Source: Rotaria sordida (lineage: Eukaryota > Rotifera > Eurotatoria > Philodinida > Philodinidae). Taken from it: DNA of 64,000 nucleotides. How positions within the stretch are numbered: the stretch's first letter is position 1; every line of letters begins with the position of its first letter. Of the stretch, positions 50,270 to 61,401 are shown one piece after another. The notes under the pieces are model-generated. The model saw only the letters and a program-made list of their open reading frames with translations. It ran no database searches and was not told where the DNA came from. The DNA lies in contig CAJNOL010000287.1 of assembly GCA_905250125.1 (NCBI GenBank), positions 62,001-126,000 of the forward strand, written 5' to 3'. A program made the translations under genes and the position numbers.

Positions 50270-51586
50270 TTATTTATCCACTAGTCGATAAATATAGACA
50301 ATGCCTTCATTATAAGCAGGTACAAACATTTCTGGATGTCCATCACTATCAACATCTTCAACACTAACTTGACCAATTGTTGATTTTTCCGATTGATGAA
50401 TTATTTTCATTGAATATTCCCAATTTGATGGATCATTATCATGAATTGCTTCTAGTAAATATACACAACCATCATCATCACCAGATAATATTAAAATAGG
50501 TTTTTTTCGTACAGTAAATGAATAGTATTGAATTGCTATGGCTTGTCCTGGTGCTCCTCGACCTTTAACTTGAACAAGTGGTTTAAATCCACTAGCAAGA
50601 ATATGTTTTGTAAAATTTCCTCTACGTATATCACCTGATGATGGAAGTTCATAAGCAATTAATGAACCATTAAATTCATCATTGACAGTAACAAGCAGAT
50701 CAGGTCTATTATCACCATTAAGATCTAGAGTTAATTGTATACATTCATATGGATGTGGTTCATAGTCAATATGACGTACATGTAATTTAGTACTGTCATT
50801 CCACAATGGATCTAAATCAGACCAGAACATTTGAAGTTTACGTTCAAAAAATGAGTTAGCAAAAAGAACCTAAAATAATGGAATTAAATATAATGAATTT
50901 TAAACCTTTATCAACATTCATAGATCATATACTTGTAATGAATCAACTACAGCAAATTGTACTTGAATATCTGGTCCACCTTTAGTTAATAAATAATTAA
51001 GATTCCAAGGACCAGTTATTGTTTGATTTCCTGGATTTTTTAGCCAAACTAATTGAGTTGTTGGTCTACCAACAAGTGGAACATTTGCACGTCCAGTTAC
51101 GATATCAATATGACCATCCCCATCCATGTCTTTGAATTCAGCATCATGATAAAACCAATTTTTTTTATCATCTGGTACTAATGGTATTATATTTGTATCC
51201 GAAATAAAATATAGATTTCCATTAGTTTTACCAGGAACAAGAAAACCACTTGGAACAATCATTGAATATTCAACTAATCGATCTGCTGCTACAATACCAT
51301 TAGGCCATATTATTTGATCAGTTACAAGTGTTGGTGTAATTCGTGTTGTTAATTGTTGTCCTATATTAGGTACACTATAAACATAATCGGTAGTTTTTGG
51401 AACTGCATTAAAACAAGAGATAACTAAAGCCCATGATGTTGAATTCAATGTCCATGTACGAAGAAGTGTTGAAAAACCAGCATGAGTTAATTCGAATTTA
51501 TTTAAAAGAACTGGTGTGATCTCACTTTTTGTCAATAAAGGACAAGCAAAAATATTCACAACGAGAATAAACTGGTAAAACTGCAT
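50270..51586 (-). CDS. Secreted FG-GAP/VCBS-repeat protein (2 exons, 417 aa)
   Basis: Exons on the minus strand 51586-50933 and 50869-50270, phase-0 junction, 1254 nt. Residues 1 to about 20 are a signal peptide (MQFYQFILVVNIFACPLL), and no other membrane helix is seen, so it is likely secreted. At least three Asp-rich loops of the integrin-alpha/VCBS calcium-binding type occur: DMDGDGHIDIVTG, DLNGDNRPDLLVT and DVDSDGHPEMFVP, each between beta strands, consistent with a beta propeller. Such folds bind carbohydrate or protein ligands or form lyase-like enzymes; related secreted proteins occur in fungi and bacteria, so horizontal origin is possible, but I cannot assign a function. Confidence 0.8.
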
Positions 51587-51790
51587 CGTATAAGAAATGA
51601 TAAAATAACCAAATGTAAATGTCTTATCTGTATCATATATATTTTATTATCATGATGTGTATTGTAAAAGAAAACAATCCTCTACAGTATCTTTCACCAT
51701 TATGTAATATATTTGCTTTTACATGTCATATTATATCCAGCAATACTGTGTAACTAATCGTATGATAATTTTAAAATTACCGACATTGAA

Positions 51791-52697
51791 TTAAGGGTCC
51801 CCCCCCCTTAGAAAATCGAATTTTTCAAGGGAATATCGAAGTTGAGTTTTTATCACAGGAAGATGCGGCGAAGCTTCCTCTTTCAGAACATATATAGCTT
51901 TTTGGAAAATGACCGGATTTTCAAAGACTTATCATATAAAACTTTGACTCTACTACCATATTTTCGGAGAAATTTTCAGGTGTTTCAGTTTTGAAAAAAC
52001 TGCGTTGTCACTTGCATTAGCATTGAGTAGAACACTTTTATATTACCCAACATGTCAGATGGCGTTAGTTACCTTCATCTCTTACGTAGTCTAAAACACT
52101 CCACGAGAATGAATTAATAATATACCATTGTAATATGATTTTTTCTGGATTTGAATGAAAAAATCCAGTTCTAAAATTTCTTTAGCGTTTTTCTCAAAAT
52201 ACGGTTTCCAGACAGAAAAATTGAAATAACTCCATCCTGTCTCAATCTATAACCAATAATTTTTTTTTTGTTTTAAAGGTCTTGATTAGAGCTAACTTTT
52301 CATCGGACGGATTTTTAATATTGAACCCCAGGGCTGAGAAAAGTGGAATTTACTGTCGTCGAACCACACTTTTTTATGCTTATTTTGCAGACATGCCCAC
52401 AAAATCGCTCGTAAAAAATGAATGGAAGGGACTTTCAAAATTCCGTCCGATGAAAAGTTGCGTACAGAGGCTAGCTACAATTTGAAATCTACCCGAGCTC
52501 TGTATCCCTTCTCTGGACGGAGTTATTTCGATTCTTCTGAAAGGTAGGAAAACCAATCAAAACTGCGATTTAGTCGGACATGTGAAGCTGAAATTTTTAT
52601 CATAAGCGTTTCTCACTAAGACCAATCATCCCTGAAAATTTCAGCCCAAACGAAGGGTCCTAAGTGGGACTTCATTTCTAAGGGGGGGCCCCCTTAA
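51791..52697. mobile_element. TTAA-flanked non-autonomous element (907 bp)
   Basis: Both ends have TTAA followed by a matching terminal inverted repeat: TTAAGGGT, a C run and TTAGAAA on the left; on the other strand of the right end TTAAGGGGG, a C run and TTAGAAA. TTAA target duplication is the piggyBac habit. Inside is a second inverted pair (ACTTTTCATCGGACGGA near 52294 and its complement near 52450). No transposase frame. Confidence 0.7.
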
Positions 52698-53289
52698 CTT
52701 GTTATTTATTTTCAATTAAATTAAGATTTTTGTCTGATACAAATAGAAAACTTTTAACATAGCTTAATCGAATATTTTTGTAAATTAGATTTAGAACATG
52801 ACTTATTGCTAATTTAAAAATAGATTGATTTACTACTTTTTTTGTTGTTTTAAGCTAATTACCTCAGATATGATTCTCGGTAAGTCATTTCATGAAAACA
52901 TATATATTTTAATAAAATATACTGATTAATATTATTCTATGTGATACAAATTTCAACTAAACATATTGGTATCCAATATGCTACGAGGTATTTTTGTAAT
53001 TTTCTAATTTTTTGTAAATAGAAGCGTAATTTTATTTTGAATTGCTAGTTTCATAGTGAATTCAATGACATCAATATGGAACTACTCTCAATAATTCACC
53101 TTACTATGTAACGCTATGACAGGTCAATGTATCGTCCGTCAGATTATATCTTCTTTTGCATTGTCCGTTTCTATAGTGAATTCTTATTTCATGAACACTA
53201 TATAAATTTCGAATTCTATTCTCACATTCATAAATTGAAAATATTAGTAGTATACTTTTTTCTTCGTATTGTAAAACGCATTATCCAAA

Positions 53290-53738
53290 ATGGATGAACA
53301 TATTTCATGGCTTGAAGAATGTACGCATAAAAATCGCTAAAGATACTATTTTGTTTTCTTCTAAACGATAATGTTGATATTTATTTTAGTTATTCAAGAA
53401 GCATCTGTTATTCTCAAAGAGTTTACAAATGAACAACTAGATATAATTCAACAAAGTTAGAATGATCAAGGAATAATTTTTGTTTTATAGTTCTGTTTTA
53501 TTTTCAGTATTTCAACAAAATCAATATATTGATAATGATATAAACATACTTCTTGCTAATCAATTTAATACTGAACCAATACGTATTCTTGTAATAGTTT
53601 CATTTTTTTCATAGTTTATATTTCTAAATCTATTCTATTTGAATTTTTCTTAACAATTAGCTATGCTTTGATTATTATCGTTTAATAGTTCATGTTGATA
53701 ATCGTCGACGTCGTCATTTCGCACATGTTGCTGCTTGA
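53290..53738 (+). CDS. Homeobox-like mini-gene with disrupted recognition helix (4 exons, 85 aa)
   Basis: Exons 53290-53320, 53390-53455, 53508-53590, 53661-53738; total 258 nt with matching phases. The protein contains FTNEQLDIIQQIFQQNQY, then LLANQFNTEP, which follow homeodomain helices 1 and 2 (F8, Q12, L/I16, F20, Y25, L34, A35). Helix 3 should read like VxIWFQNRR; here exon 4 gives LCFDYYRLIVHVDNRRRRHF, with the NRRRR end present but W48/F49 absent and about ten extra residues. Either exon 4 is spliced otherwise or the gene is decaying or divergent. The N-terminal flank is very short. DNA binding is doubtful. Confidence 0.45.
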
Positions 53739-53847
53739 CAGAAAAATAATCAATGAATTATTTAAAACATTTGTCGTCTCGCTGTTTTGTTTTTTTTCCC
53801 AACTGAATAAAAAATAAATAGGAATATTTCTATAGGCGTGATTTCAT

Positions 53848-54006
53848 TTAGTTTTGTCTCATTGTTGTCGATTGAGAATCAATTGAATTTGTATGAACAG
53901 GTGATGGAGTAGTAGATAGTATTGTTGGTTGTCGTTTGATAATTTCCGTTTTAAATAACTTAAGAGCTTTTTCTTGAAAATCAGGATTACTACGAAAACT
54001 TTTCAT
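53848..54006 (-). CDS. Small open frame or terminal exon (52 codons)
   Basis: From ATG 54006 to TAA 53848. It encodes KSFRSNPDFQEKALKLF helix, a TPSPV-type Pro/Thr/Ser region and a polar tail. Codon use looks gene-like and AATAAA-type sequence follows, but I cannot find upstream exons. Could be the last exon of a minus-strand gene overlapping the spacer to 55 kb, or chance. Confidence 0.3.
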   Translation of the reverse strand: MKSFRSNPDFQEKALKLFKTEIIKRQPTILSTTPSPVHTNSIDSQSTTMRQN

Positions 54007-55007
54007 GCATAAATGAAGAAACGTGCTGATATAATGTGCATCTTACAACATCTACACATCTTGAAACTCTCACCCTCAAGAAAAATTTCGGTTCCATTCT
54101 CTTTTATTTCACGGTTCCGGTTAAGAGAAACAGTAAAATCCGGTTCTCGGTTCCATTTTTTTGGAACCGCAGGGCTCTATCTGATGCACTCTTGAAAGTG
54201 TAAACTACCTTGCGTTCACTAGATGAAATGCATTCGTCTTTAAAAAGTTTTACCCATAATACTCAATGAAATTCGTCAAAATATCCGAAATCACATGATT
54301 CGATGCAGTTTGGCTCGCTCTTTCAAATGGCGAAAACCGCAGCTCTCTACATCATTCCTATGAAAAGTTATTCGAAAAATGGCCAAGGCTCTTTTTTTTT
54401 TGGAACAAACATTAATTTTTATCATTTGATTTTATTATAATGCTTCACATTCACACAATATTCGATAGTGTTTGAAATAAACAGATGTAGAAAGATTTTA
54501 TCAATAAGAAATAGACAACTAACAATGATGAAACAATCTATTATTTTATATTTTCCAATTAAAAAAAAAATGTCAATGTTGATCTCTTTGATGATTAATT
54601 ATCAGTTGATTATCTATTATTTGGTGAAAGATATATATATATAGACAACTTTGTATCTCGATTAGATGTTATTTATTGTTACACTTATTCGTTAACAAGA
54701 TTTAACGCATGACTAAATGTTCATATTCAGGTCATCAACTTCTTAAATAAACTAAGGAAATGAAGTCAATTATTATCATACGATGCGAGAAAATTTTTTC
54801 TATTAACAACTGACTGATTTCTTAAAAGGAGAAAAAAAAATGGGTACTGAGGCTATTCGGTCGAGTATAGAGAAGAAAGAAGAAGAAAAAAAAACAGAAA
54901 GAATGAAACCATTTGTCTTGTCGATTGAAGTTGAGTTATATGCCGTGCAATTAACAAACATTTTCTCTTTCACTTCACACTCTCATATTCATTTATTCAT
55001 TGATACA
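54007..55007. other. Intergenic region
   Basis: About 1 kb with GGTTCC-rich low-complexity sequence at 54080-54180. It includes the likely promoter of the downstream sFRP gene; an (AT)n stretch lies near 54630. No gene supported. Confidence 0.5.
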
Positions 55008-55998
55008 ATGTTGTTCACTGTATTCTTCTTATATGTCTGTTGTTCATTAAGTAAAGCCTATGATTTTTTTCCATCAACAATTAATCGTTGTCAAACAATT
55101 CCATCAAATTTTACATTATGTTATGGACTTGGTTATACACAAATGTATTTACCAAATTTACTTAATCATGAAAGTATAACTGAAATATTATATGAATTAC
55201 CATTATGGCAATCACTTCTTAATTTGGGATGTCATTCAAATGCTCGATTATTACTTTGTTCAATTTTAGCACCTGTTTGTCTTCAACAAACACCTGAACG
55301 ACCAACACTTGTTTCATTTGATAATAATCAAGATTCAATATTTTCAATGACATATGAAAATAAAAAATTTTTATATCCATGTCGTACACTTTGTGAATCA
55401 GTTAAACAAAGTTGTGAACCAAGAATGATAAATCAATTTGGTTATAAATGGCCAAATATGAGTAAAAATTTTAATATAGAATAAAAAAAAAACAAAAAAA
55501 CAATGATCTAATTATATTTTAGTTGCTTGTGAACAATATCCAGAAGAAACAGATCTATGTGTTTCTCATTCATCATCATCAACAACAACAACTAGTACAT
55601 TATCACCACCACCACCACCAACAACTATTACAAAAATGAATTTATGTTCAATGTGTCAATCACGAACAAGTGTAAGTGATTTACTTAATGATTATTGTCG
55701 TTCATCAATTGTTGTTCGTACACGTCCAGTTAAAAATTCATTAATATCAGAAAATAATTTTATATTTGCAAATAAATATAAAGTTCGATATTTTAAAAAA
55801 TTAGATAATCAACAAATAAAATTTGATTTTCCAATTAAAAATTGTTCATGTATTAAATTACATTCACCAATTATTTTATTTCTTTCATCAAATGGTGAAA
55901 TTATTCGATTTATATCAATTAAACAAAATCCACGTGTTTTTAAAAGATTTCGAAATACAATTGTCTTACGAAAACCTCGTTGTCAACGTCGATTATAA
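55008..55998 (+). CDS. Secreted frizzled-related protein: FZ cysteine-rich domain plus netrin-like domain (2 exons, 309 aa)
   Basis: Exons 55008-55461 and 55523-55998, 930 nt, intron of 61 bp. I start at ATG 55008 because MLFTVFFLYVCCSLSKA is a textbook signal peptide; the open frame extends upstream to 54840 but would bury it. Residues about 26-160 form the frizzled cysteine-rich domain (RCQTIPSNFTLCYGLGYT, LLLCSILAPVC, YPCRTLCESVKQSC, then ACEQYPEETDLC after the intron). A Ser/Thr/Pro linker follows, then a C-terminal netrin-like module starting LCSMCQSR and ending in a basic Arg-rich tail. sFRPs are extracellular modulators of Wnt signalling. No transmembrane helix follows the FZ domain, which excludes a frizzled receptor. 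Confidence 0.9.
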
Positions 55999-58900
55999 AT
56001 GTCATTTAACTTTCTTTCTTTTCTTTTTTTTCTTCTATGTGACATTTAGGTAATAGATATCATTGTAAACGTCATCAGTTTTTTGTTTAATAAATTTCAT
56101 ATTCAGAATTCAAATAATACGTAAATATTGAATTTTACGTATCCATTGATACTTGATTAACCATATTCATTAAGAAAAAAAAAAAGACGAATAAAGAATT
56201 ATAAAATCTCATTATTAAATAAATCTAGCGAATGATTGACGTTGTATTGCGTTTGCTTGCATTTCTAAGTACATGAAGCATTAAATTTGATTGCTTTCAG
56301 TTAGCTATTTGATTATAACCAAGGAGAAAAATTCGATTTATATTATGACGTTTCGCTGTGATAGGTCTACGATCAGAATTTATCGTTATATCGTTTTACA
56401 AGATTATTCGTTCAAAGAAACATTTCGTTTTATTAATGATAATGAATAACATAGAAAACAAATCTCATGACCTTAGATCCTTCATTCAATAGTTCAATGC
56501 TGCCTCTATCACCAATAAAAATTTCAGATCAAACAGTTTTAGTTTGCCTGATTTATGAAGTAATCTTGGGGTAATCTCCACATGATAGTTGATGAGAATC
56601 ATCGAAGAGTGACCTGTACCTCCGACTGATTTTAATCATTCGTCTTGAAATTTTCTCTGCTGAGGGCTATCAATCTCGGGTTGCTGCCTGTGATCATGGT
56701 TTACCGAGCTCTATTTGTAATGAAAATATCAGATAGAAGAATTGAAGTTTATGTCTTTTTTACTCAGTAGCAGGACTTCTTGCGATTACATTAAAGTGAC
56801 TTTGTCTAATCCTAATTAGAGATCTGCAAAATCATTTTAGTTTTAGTCCTTGTCTTGATTAAAGTTTTTTGCTAATCTTGGTGTTGGTTAAATTTTTTGT
56901 ATTGATCCTGATATTGATAGCATAGGCCCAATTTTCTATCTGAAAACAAGGCACATTTTTTATAAATTGCAGTCTTCTTCAAATACATATAGAATTAAAT
57001 GAATGATTTTGACTGTAGTAGTACGAACATTTCTTTATATGCATGTATTAGAATTAGGGATATACAAAAACAGGATTTCTTTGTCCCTATCAGAATTTCT
57101 TCCACGTTCCGATCGTGCGACTCAAAAAATTCTCTAAGAACTCTTAGTTTTTGAACGGATATTAAATCTATATGTATGATCTTGAATCGATATATTACTT
57201 CAAGGGTAAATTTGAATGTATTAAAATTCAGAGTTTGCAAGAGTGGAGAAGATATGTTTAAAAGCAGCTCTGGAACTATTTAAGAGTACAATTTTTTAAT
57301 TTATTCTTCTATTTTAAACAAGTATTTATGTTTTTTTTTCGAATACCAACAAGCTCAACAATAACACTATTGAGCCCATAGATGACATACCAAAACAATG
57401 ACAAAAATATGTGTTAATAAAGCAAAACTCTGATCTTTGGCAACTAAGTCGTAATCTTACAGAAAAAATAGCCAATTCTCAGATCCTTAATCAGAATAGA
57501 CTGATAATTATGAAAGTTTACAGTCTAATTGTTGATAAAGGAATTTTATCGGAGCTAACTTGGAAAAAAATATAGATCCTGGTTCGACCAGGGCTATCTG
57601 ACAGATCCCTGTCTCTAATACGATATGAGGACTTCTGTGGTGATATGAATTCCTTCGAAACGACATCATTTATAATAATGAATTCGATTTCAACATAATA
57701 TTGTAATCAAAGTTGAATAAATGTAGTTCTGATGAAGTGCTTGAATGATGATTCGACGTTCAAACTTTGAGGAAAGTTGCAAAAAAACTTTTTGTCTGAG
57801 GTAATTTATATTTAAAATAATTTTAGAATCTCTACTTGTTTATTCTGTGTCTTGTTTTTTTTTGCATACATAATACAGCTCCAATAACGTCATTGGTCTT
57901 AACAACATGAATATATCACTTTTCTTAATTTATGTAAGAAAATTTTAATAATTCTATTTATTTATTTTATATAATACTAAGAATCAATTGAATAAATTAA
58001 TGTCAATTTTTTTAAATATTTCTACACTCGTCGTTTCATTATAACACTATTCTGTGAGCCCAATCAAGTGTCGCGAAATCAATTGTATAAAGGACAAAAG
58101 GACCATCTCATGATTTCGCTAGTGGTCTCAGTGCACTAGCATAATGATTACTGAATTCTTTCTAGGAGTATAACCAGACCTATCGCGAAGTATTCAGAAT
58201 TTGGAATGAAATTAGTAACTCAATCACATGGACTTCAAATAGCCAAGAATTTGCTCACATAGTACTTCAAATAGTTCTTCTATTATTCATGGTACAGTAG
58301 ATCGTTTAAAAAATTACCAAACGATTTCATCAGATAACTTGATATTATGCTAAGGGATATCACACAAAAAACAAAATATTCGGATTTTAAGGGTCAAGCA
58401 AGGTTCCAAGATAAATCCATATTGCTTTTCAACAGAATTAGTATAATATTTTTTGAGTATTTTTATTGTCGATTTAGAAACATTTTAAAACATATAAAAA
58501 CAATTTAATTTTACCATTTAGTCTTTTGAGAAAGATTGTTGTCATCTTATGAAATTCAAAAAAAGATTTCTCAATATTTTTGACAATGAAAATATTTATA
58601 TTGGTAGTTATTAATCAAAGTAATGCTTTTCAAAAAATACAACTCATGCGAAATTTCCAGTCTGACGTAAGACTTATTAAGTTTTTGAACATTGATTATG
58701 CTAATACAATTGATAGTGTTCATCGAAGCGAAATTTTTTTCTTCGTCGATAAGATTGCTGCTTCTATGTTGATTCTGTACAAAAACAAATTCATTATGAA
58801 ATACAAATTGTTCTATTTGTTAAGGTTGTTTTTTTTTGTTGTCACAGGTAGTCATGTGAATGACGTTTGTTGACAAAAACAAAGCCCTTCAAACATAAAG

Positions 58901-59698
58901 TAATATTAAAACATTACTTAAACTACAGACTAGAAATTTTTTTTTCGGTCAGTTATGATTGTATGGTTGGTATTTTTTTCTTTAGCAAATTCAAAAAAAT
59001 TTCATTTTACTTCGTAATTTGATTTAATTTCGGTACTTTTAGAAAGACAAAAATTTTGACAAATCGCTACTGCATGGTTTTTTTTCTTCATCTTTCGACC
59101 GATAAAAAACAAAATGATTGCTAATTATGACAAAATGTCATACCACTCGATTTTTTACGATCAAATCAATCATACAAATGATTTTACGTTTTTCAGTAAA
59201 CATCTTTTAGTTCTTCTTGAGAAATAGAAAATAAAAAAAAGTGCACTCAACTTCTGCATTCTAACGGCTTGCATGTTTACCTACTCCATCATGTAATTTT
59301 TCTGTTCTGTTTTTTTATTTTTTGATGACAAAGTAATATTACTACGGTTATATTTCTTTACTTGTTTCATCATTGTATAACGAAGGGAAGAAAATCATGA
59401 GTCATAAAAAAACAAATTTCATGAAAAGAACCCGACATGTAAGAAATACTTTTTTCTTTTTATCGATCACAAAACATATTTTCATCGCAATTTTTCTTGT
59501 TTTTTTATTTTCAATTGATTGTGTACTCTCAATTATGTCTGATGAACACAATTAATTATTTATTCTACTCATTGTTTTATTAATTACAATAGAATTACCA
59601 AAGTATTTCTTGCAAGTTCGATAAAATAGTGAGTGCAACGAAATATTTAAAATTTATTTGACTGACAACAATTCAGAAATCAGAATATTAACAATACT
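55999..59698. other. Intergenic region
   Basis: About 3.7 kb of AT-rich DNA with short chance frames only. A small hairpin (CCTGGTTCGACCAGG, near 57580) was noted but fits no RNA gene. The right end must hold the promoter of the ADP-ribosylglycohydrolase gene. Confidence 0.55.
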
Positions 59699-61401
59699 AT
59701 GGGATGTCAACGTAAGAATTCATATTACATTTTACTAATTATGATTTATTAAATTTAGTTATTGATATCCATCATTAAATAATGTTCTTTATTATTTTAG
59801 AATCTCAAGTTGCACCGACAATTCATCCTGTGTTTCACTCTAGAGAAGGTAATTTATCAACACGATTTTTTTTATTTTACAAAACACATTGTTTCATAAC
59901 AAAAATGTTAATTTCAATTTTCTGATAGAATTTTCACTGTTCTAAATAAATTTTAAGAAATATTAAAATATCAGATCGAGAGTTGGACAGTTACTCACAA
60001 GTATGAATGATAAATTGAGTATTCTCTTCATTTACACTCACATACACGTGAGCAACTGTCTTAGATCCATCAGATCAATAGAATTTTTTCTACTTGTGAT
60101 AAAAATATATTTTCTAATTTTACAGAATATGAATAATAATTTAATATTTAGATTCAGATATATATTGGTTGAATCTTGCCTTCCGTGACAAAAGTGAACA
60201 AACTATTATAAGACCTCATGAACTTGAATCTTACTTGCGTGATCCTCCTCCTCAAGATGTTGATAGAAAATTACGAAATCGTATTCTAGGTTCTCTGATC
60301 GGTTTAGCTTTGGGTGATGCTCTTGGTGCTCATGTTGAATTTAGACCTCATCAATATATGGTTGAACATCCAGTTACGGATCTTGAAGGAGGAGGTACAT
60401 GGGGTCTTCAAAAAGGACAGGTAATGTATTTTATGAAAGTAGAAATCAAAAGATGATTTAACAAAAAAAAAATTGATATATTTATTATCTAGTTCACTGA
60501 TGACACTTCTATGGCACTTTGTTTGGCTATTTCATTAATCATTAATTGTGATTTTAATCTATACGATCAATTAGTTCGTTACAAATGGTGGTACAAACAT
60601 GGATATATGTCATCAACAGGACAATGTTTTGATATTGGATCATCAACTAGACAAGCTATAAATGAATTTGAACGTCGACAACATCAGTTTGCTCAGAAAA
60701 ATGAAATCCGTTTAGAAGATTTAGATTTAAATACTGGAGAACAAATTTTTCAAAATTTTGATGTATATTGTGGAAAAAATGATGCAGCTGGTAATGGAGC
60801 TCTTATGCGTCTTGCACCAGTACCACTTTTCTTTCATCGAGATGCAAAAACAGCTGTGAAATATTCAGGTCTTAGTGCTAAAACAACTCATGGCGATCAA
60901 AAAGTCTACGATGCATGTCGGTTTTATGGTGCTTTGATCGTAGCTGCTATTCGAGGTGAATCAAAAGAGAATTTATTACATCGTGATTTCTACGAAAAAC
61001 ATCAAGACTGGTTTGGTACTACACCACTTCATGATGATGTTAAAGAAATTATTGCGGGATCTTATAAGAAAGAAAATGGTTATGCCGATGGAATTAAAGG
61101 CAAAGGTTATGTTATTGATAGTTTAAAAGCTGCTTTGTGGGCTTTCTGGTCAGATGGCGATTCATTTGAGAATGGTGTTTTAGCTGCTGTTAATCTTGGT
61201 GATGATGCTGATACAACAGCGGCTATATACGGACAATTAGCTGGTGCTTATTATGGTTACAAAGGAATACGTTCTGACTGGACCAAACAAATCTATGCGG
61301 AGAAATTTATTCAATGTTTGAGTAAATGGATTGTTTATCAGGGTGAAATGTGGTTACAACAGAAACCATCAACTGTAATCCCTCCTAAACAGAAATTTTA
61401 G
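59699..61401 (+). CDS. ADP-ribosylglycohydrolase (DraG/ARH type) with N-terminal acylation motif (4 exons, 412 aa)
   Basis: Exons 59699-59711, 59801-59848, 60152-60420, 60493-61401; total 1239 nt, phases agree. The tiny first exon plus the second give MGCQQS, a Gly2 myristoylation / Cys3 palmitoylation signal predicting membrane attachment. The catalytic domain begins near residue 60: GSLIGLALGDALGAHVEF, the metal-binding FTDDTS (Asp113, Asp114), NGALMRLAP (211-219) and LGDDADTTAA (Asp347, Asp348, Asp350, Thr351), all hallmarks of Mg2+-dependent ARH/DraG hydrolases that remove ADP-ribose from proteins or cleave related ADP-ribose bonds. All key acidic residues are present, so it should be active. 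It could counteract the ART-TPR enzyme of the same window; that link is inference. Confidence 0.93.

Noticed and set aside
54840..55007. Upstream extension of the sFRP start
   Set aside because: It would add 56 charged residues before a perfect signal peptide that begins at 55008.
57560..57620. Hairpin with TTCGA loop as a tRNA T-arm
   Set aside because: Loop length is wrong and no acceptor, D or anticodon arms can be drawn around it.
59373..59555. 60-codon frame upstream of the hydrolase gene
   Set aside because: Basic and hydrophobic chance-like content in AT-rich DNA; the hydrolase start is well explained by the exon at 59699.
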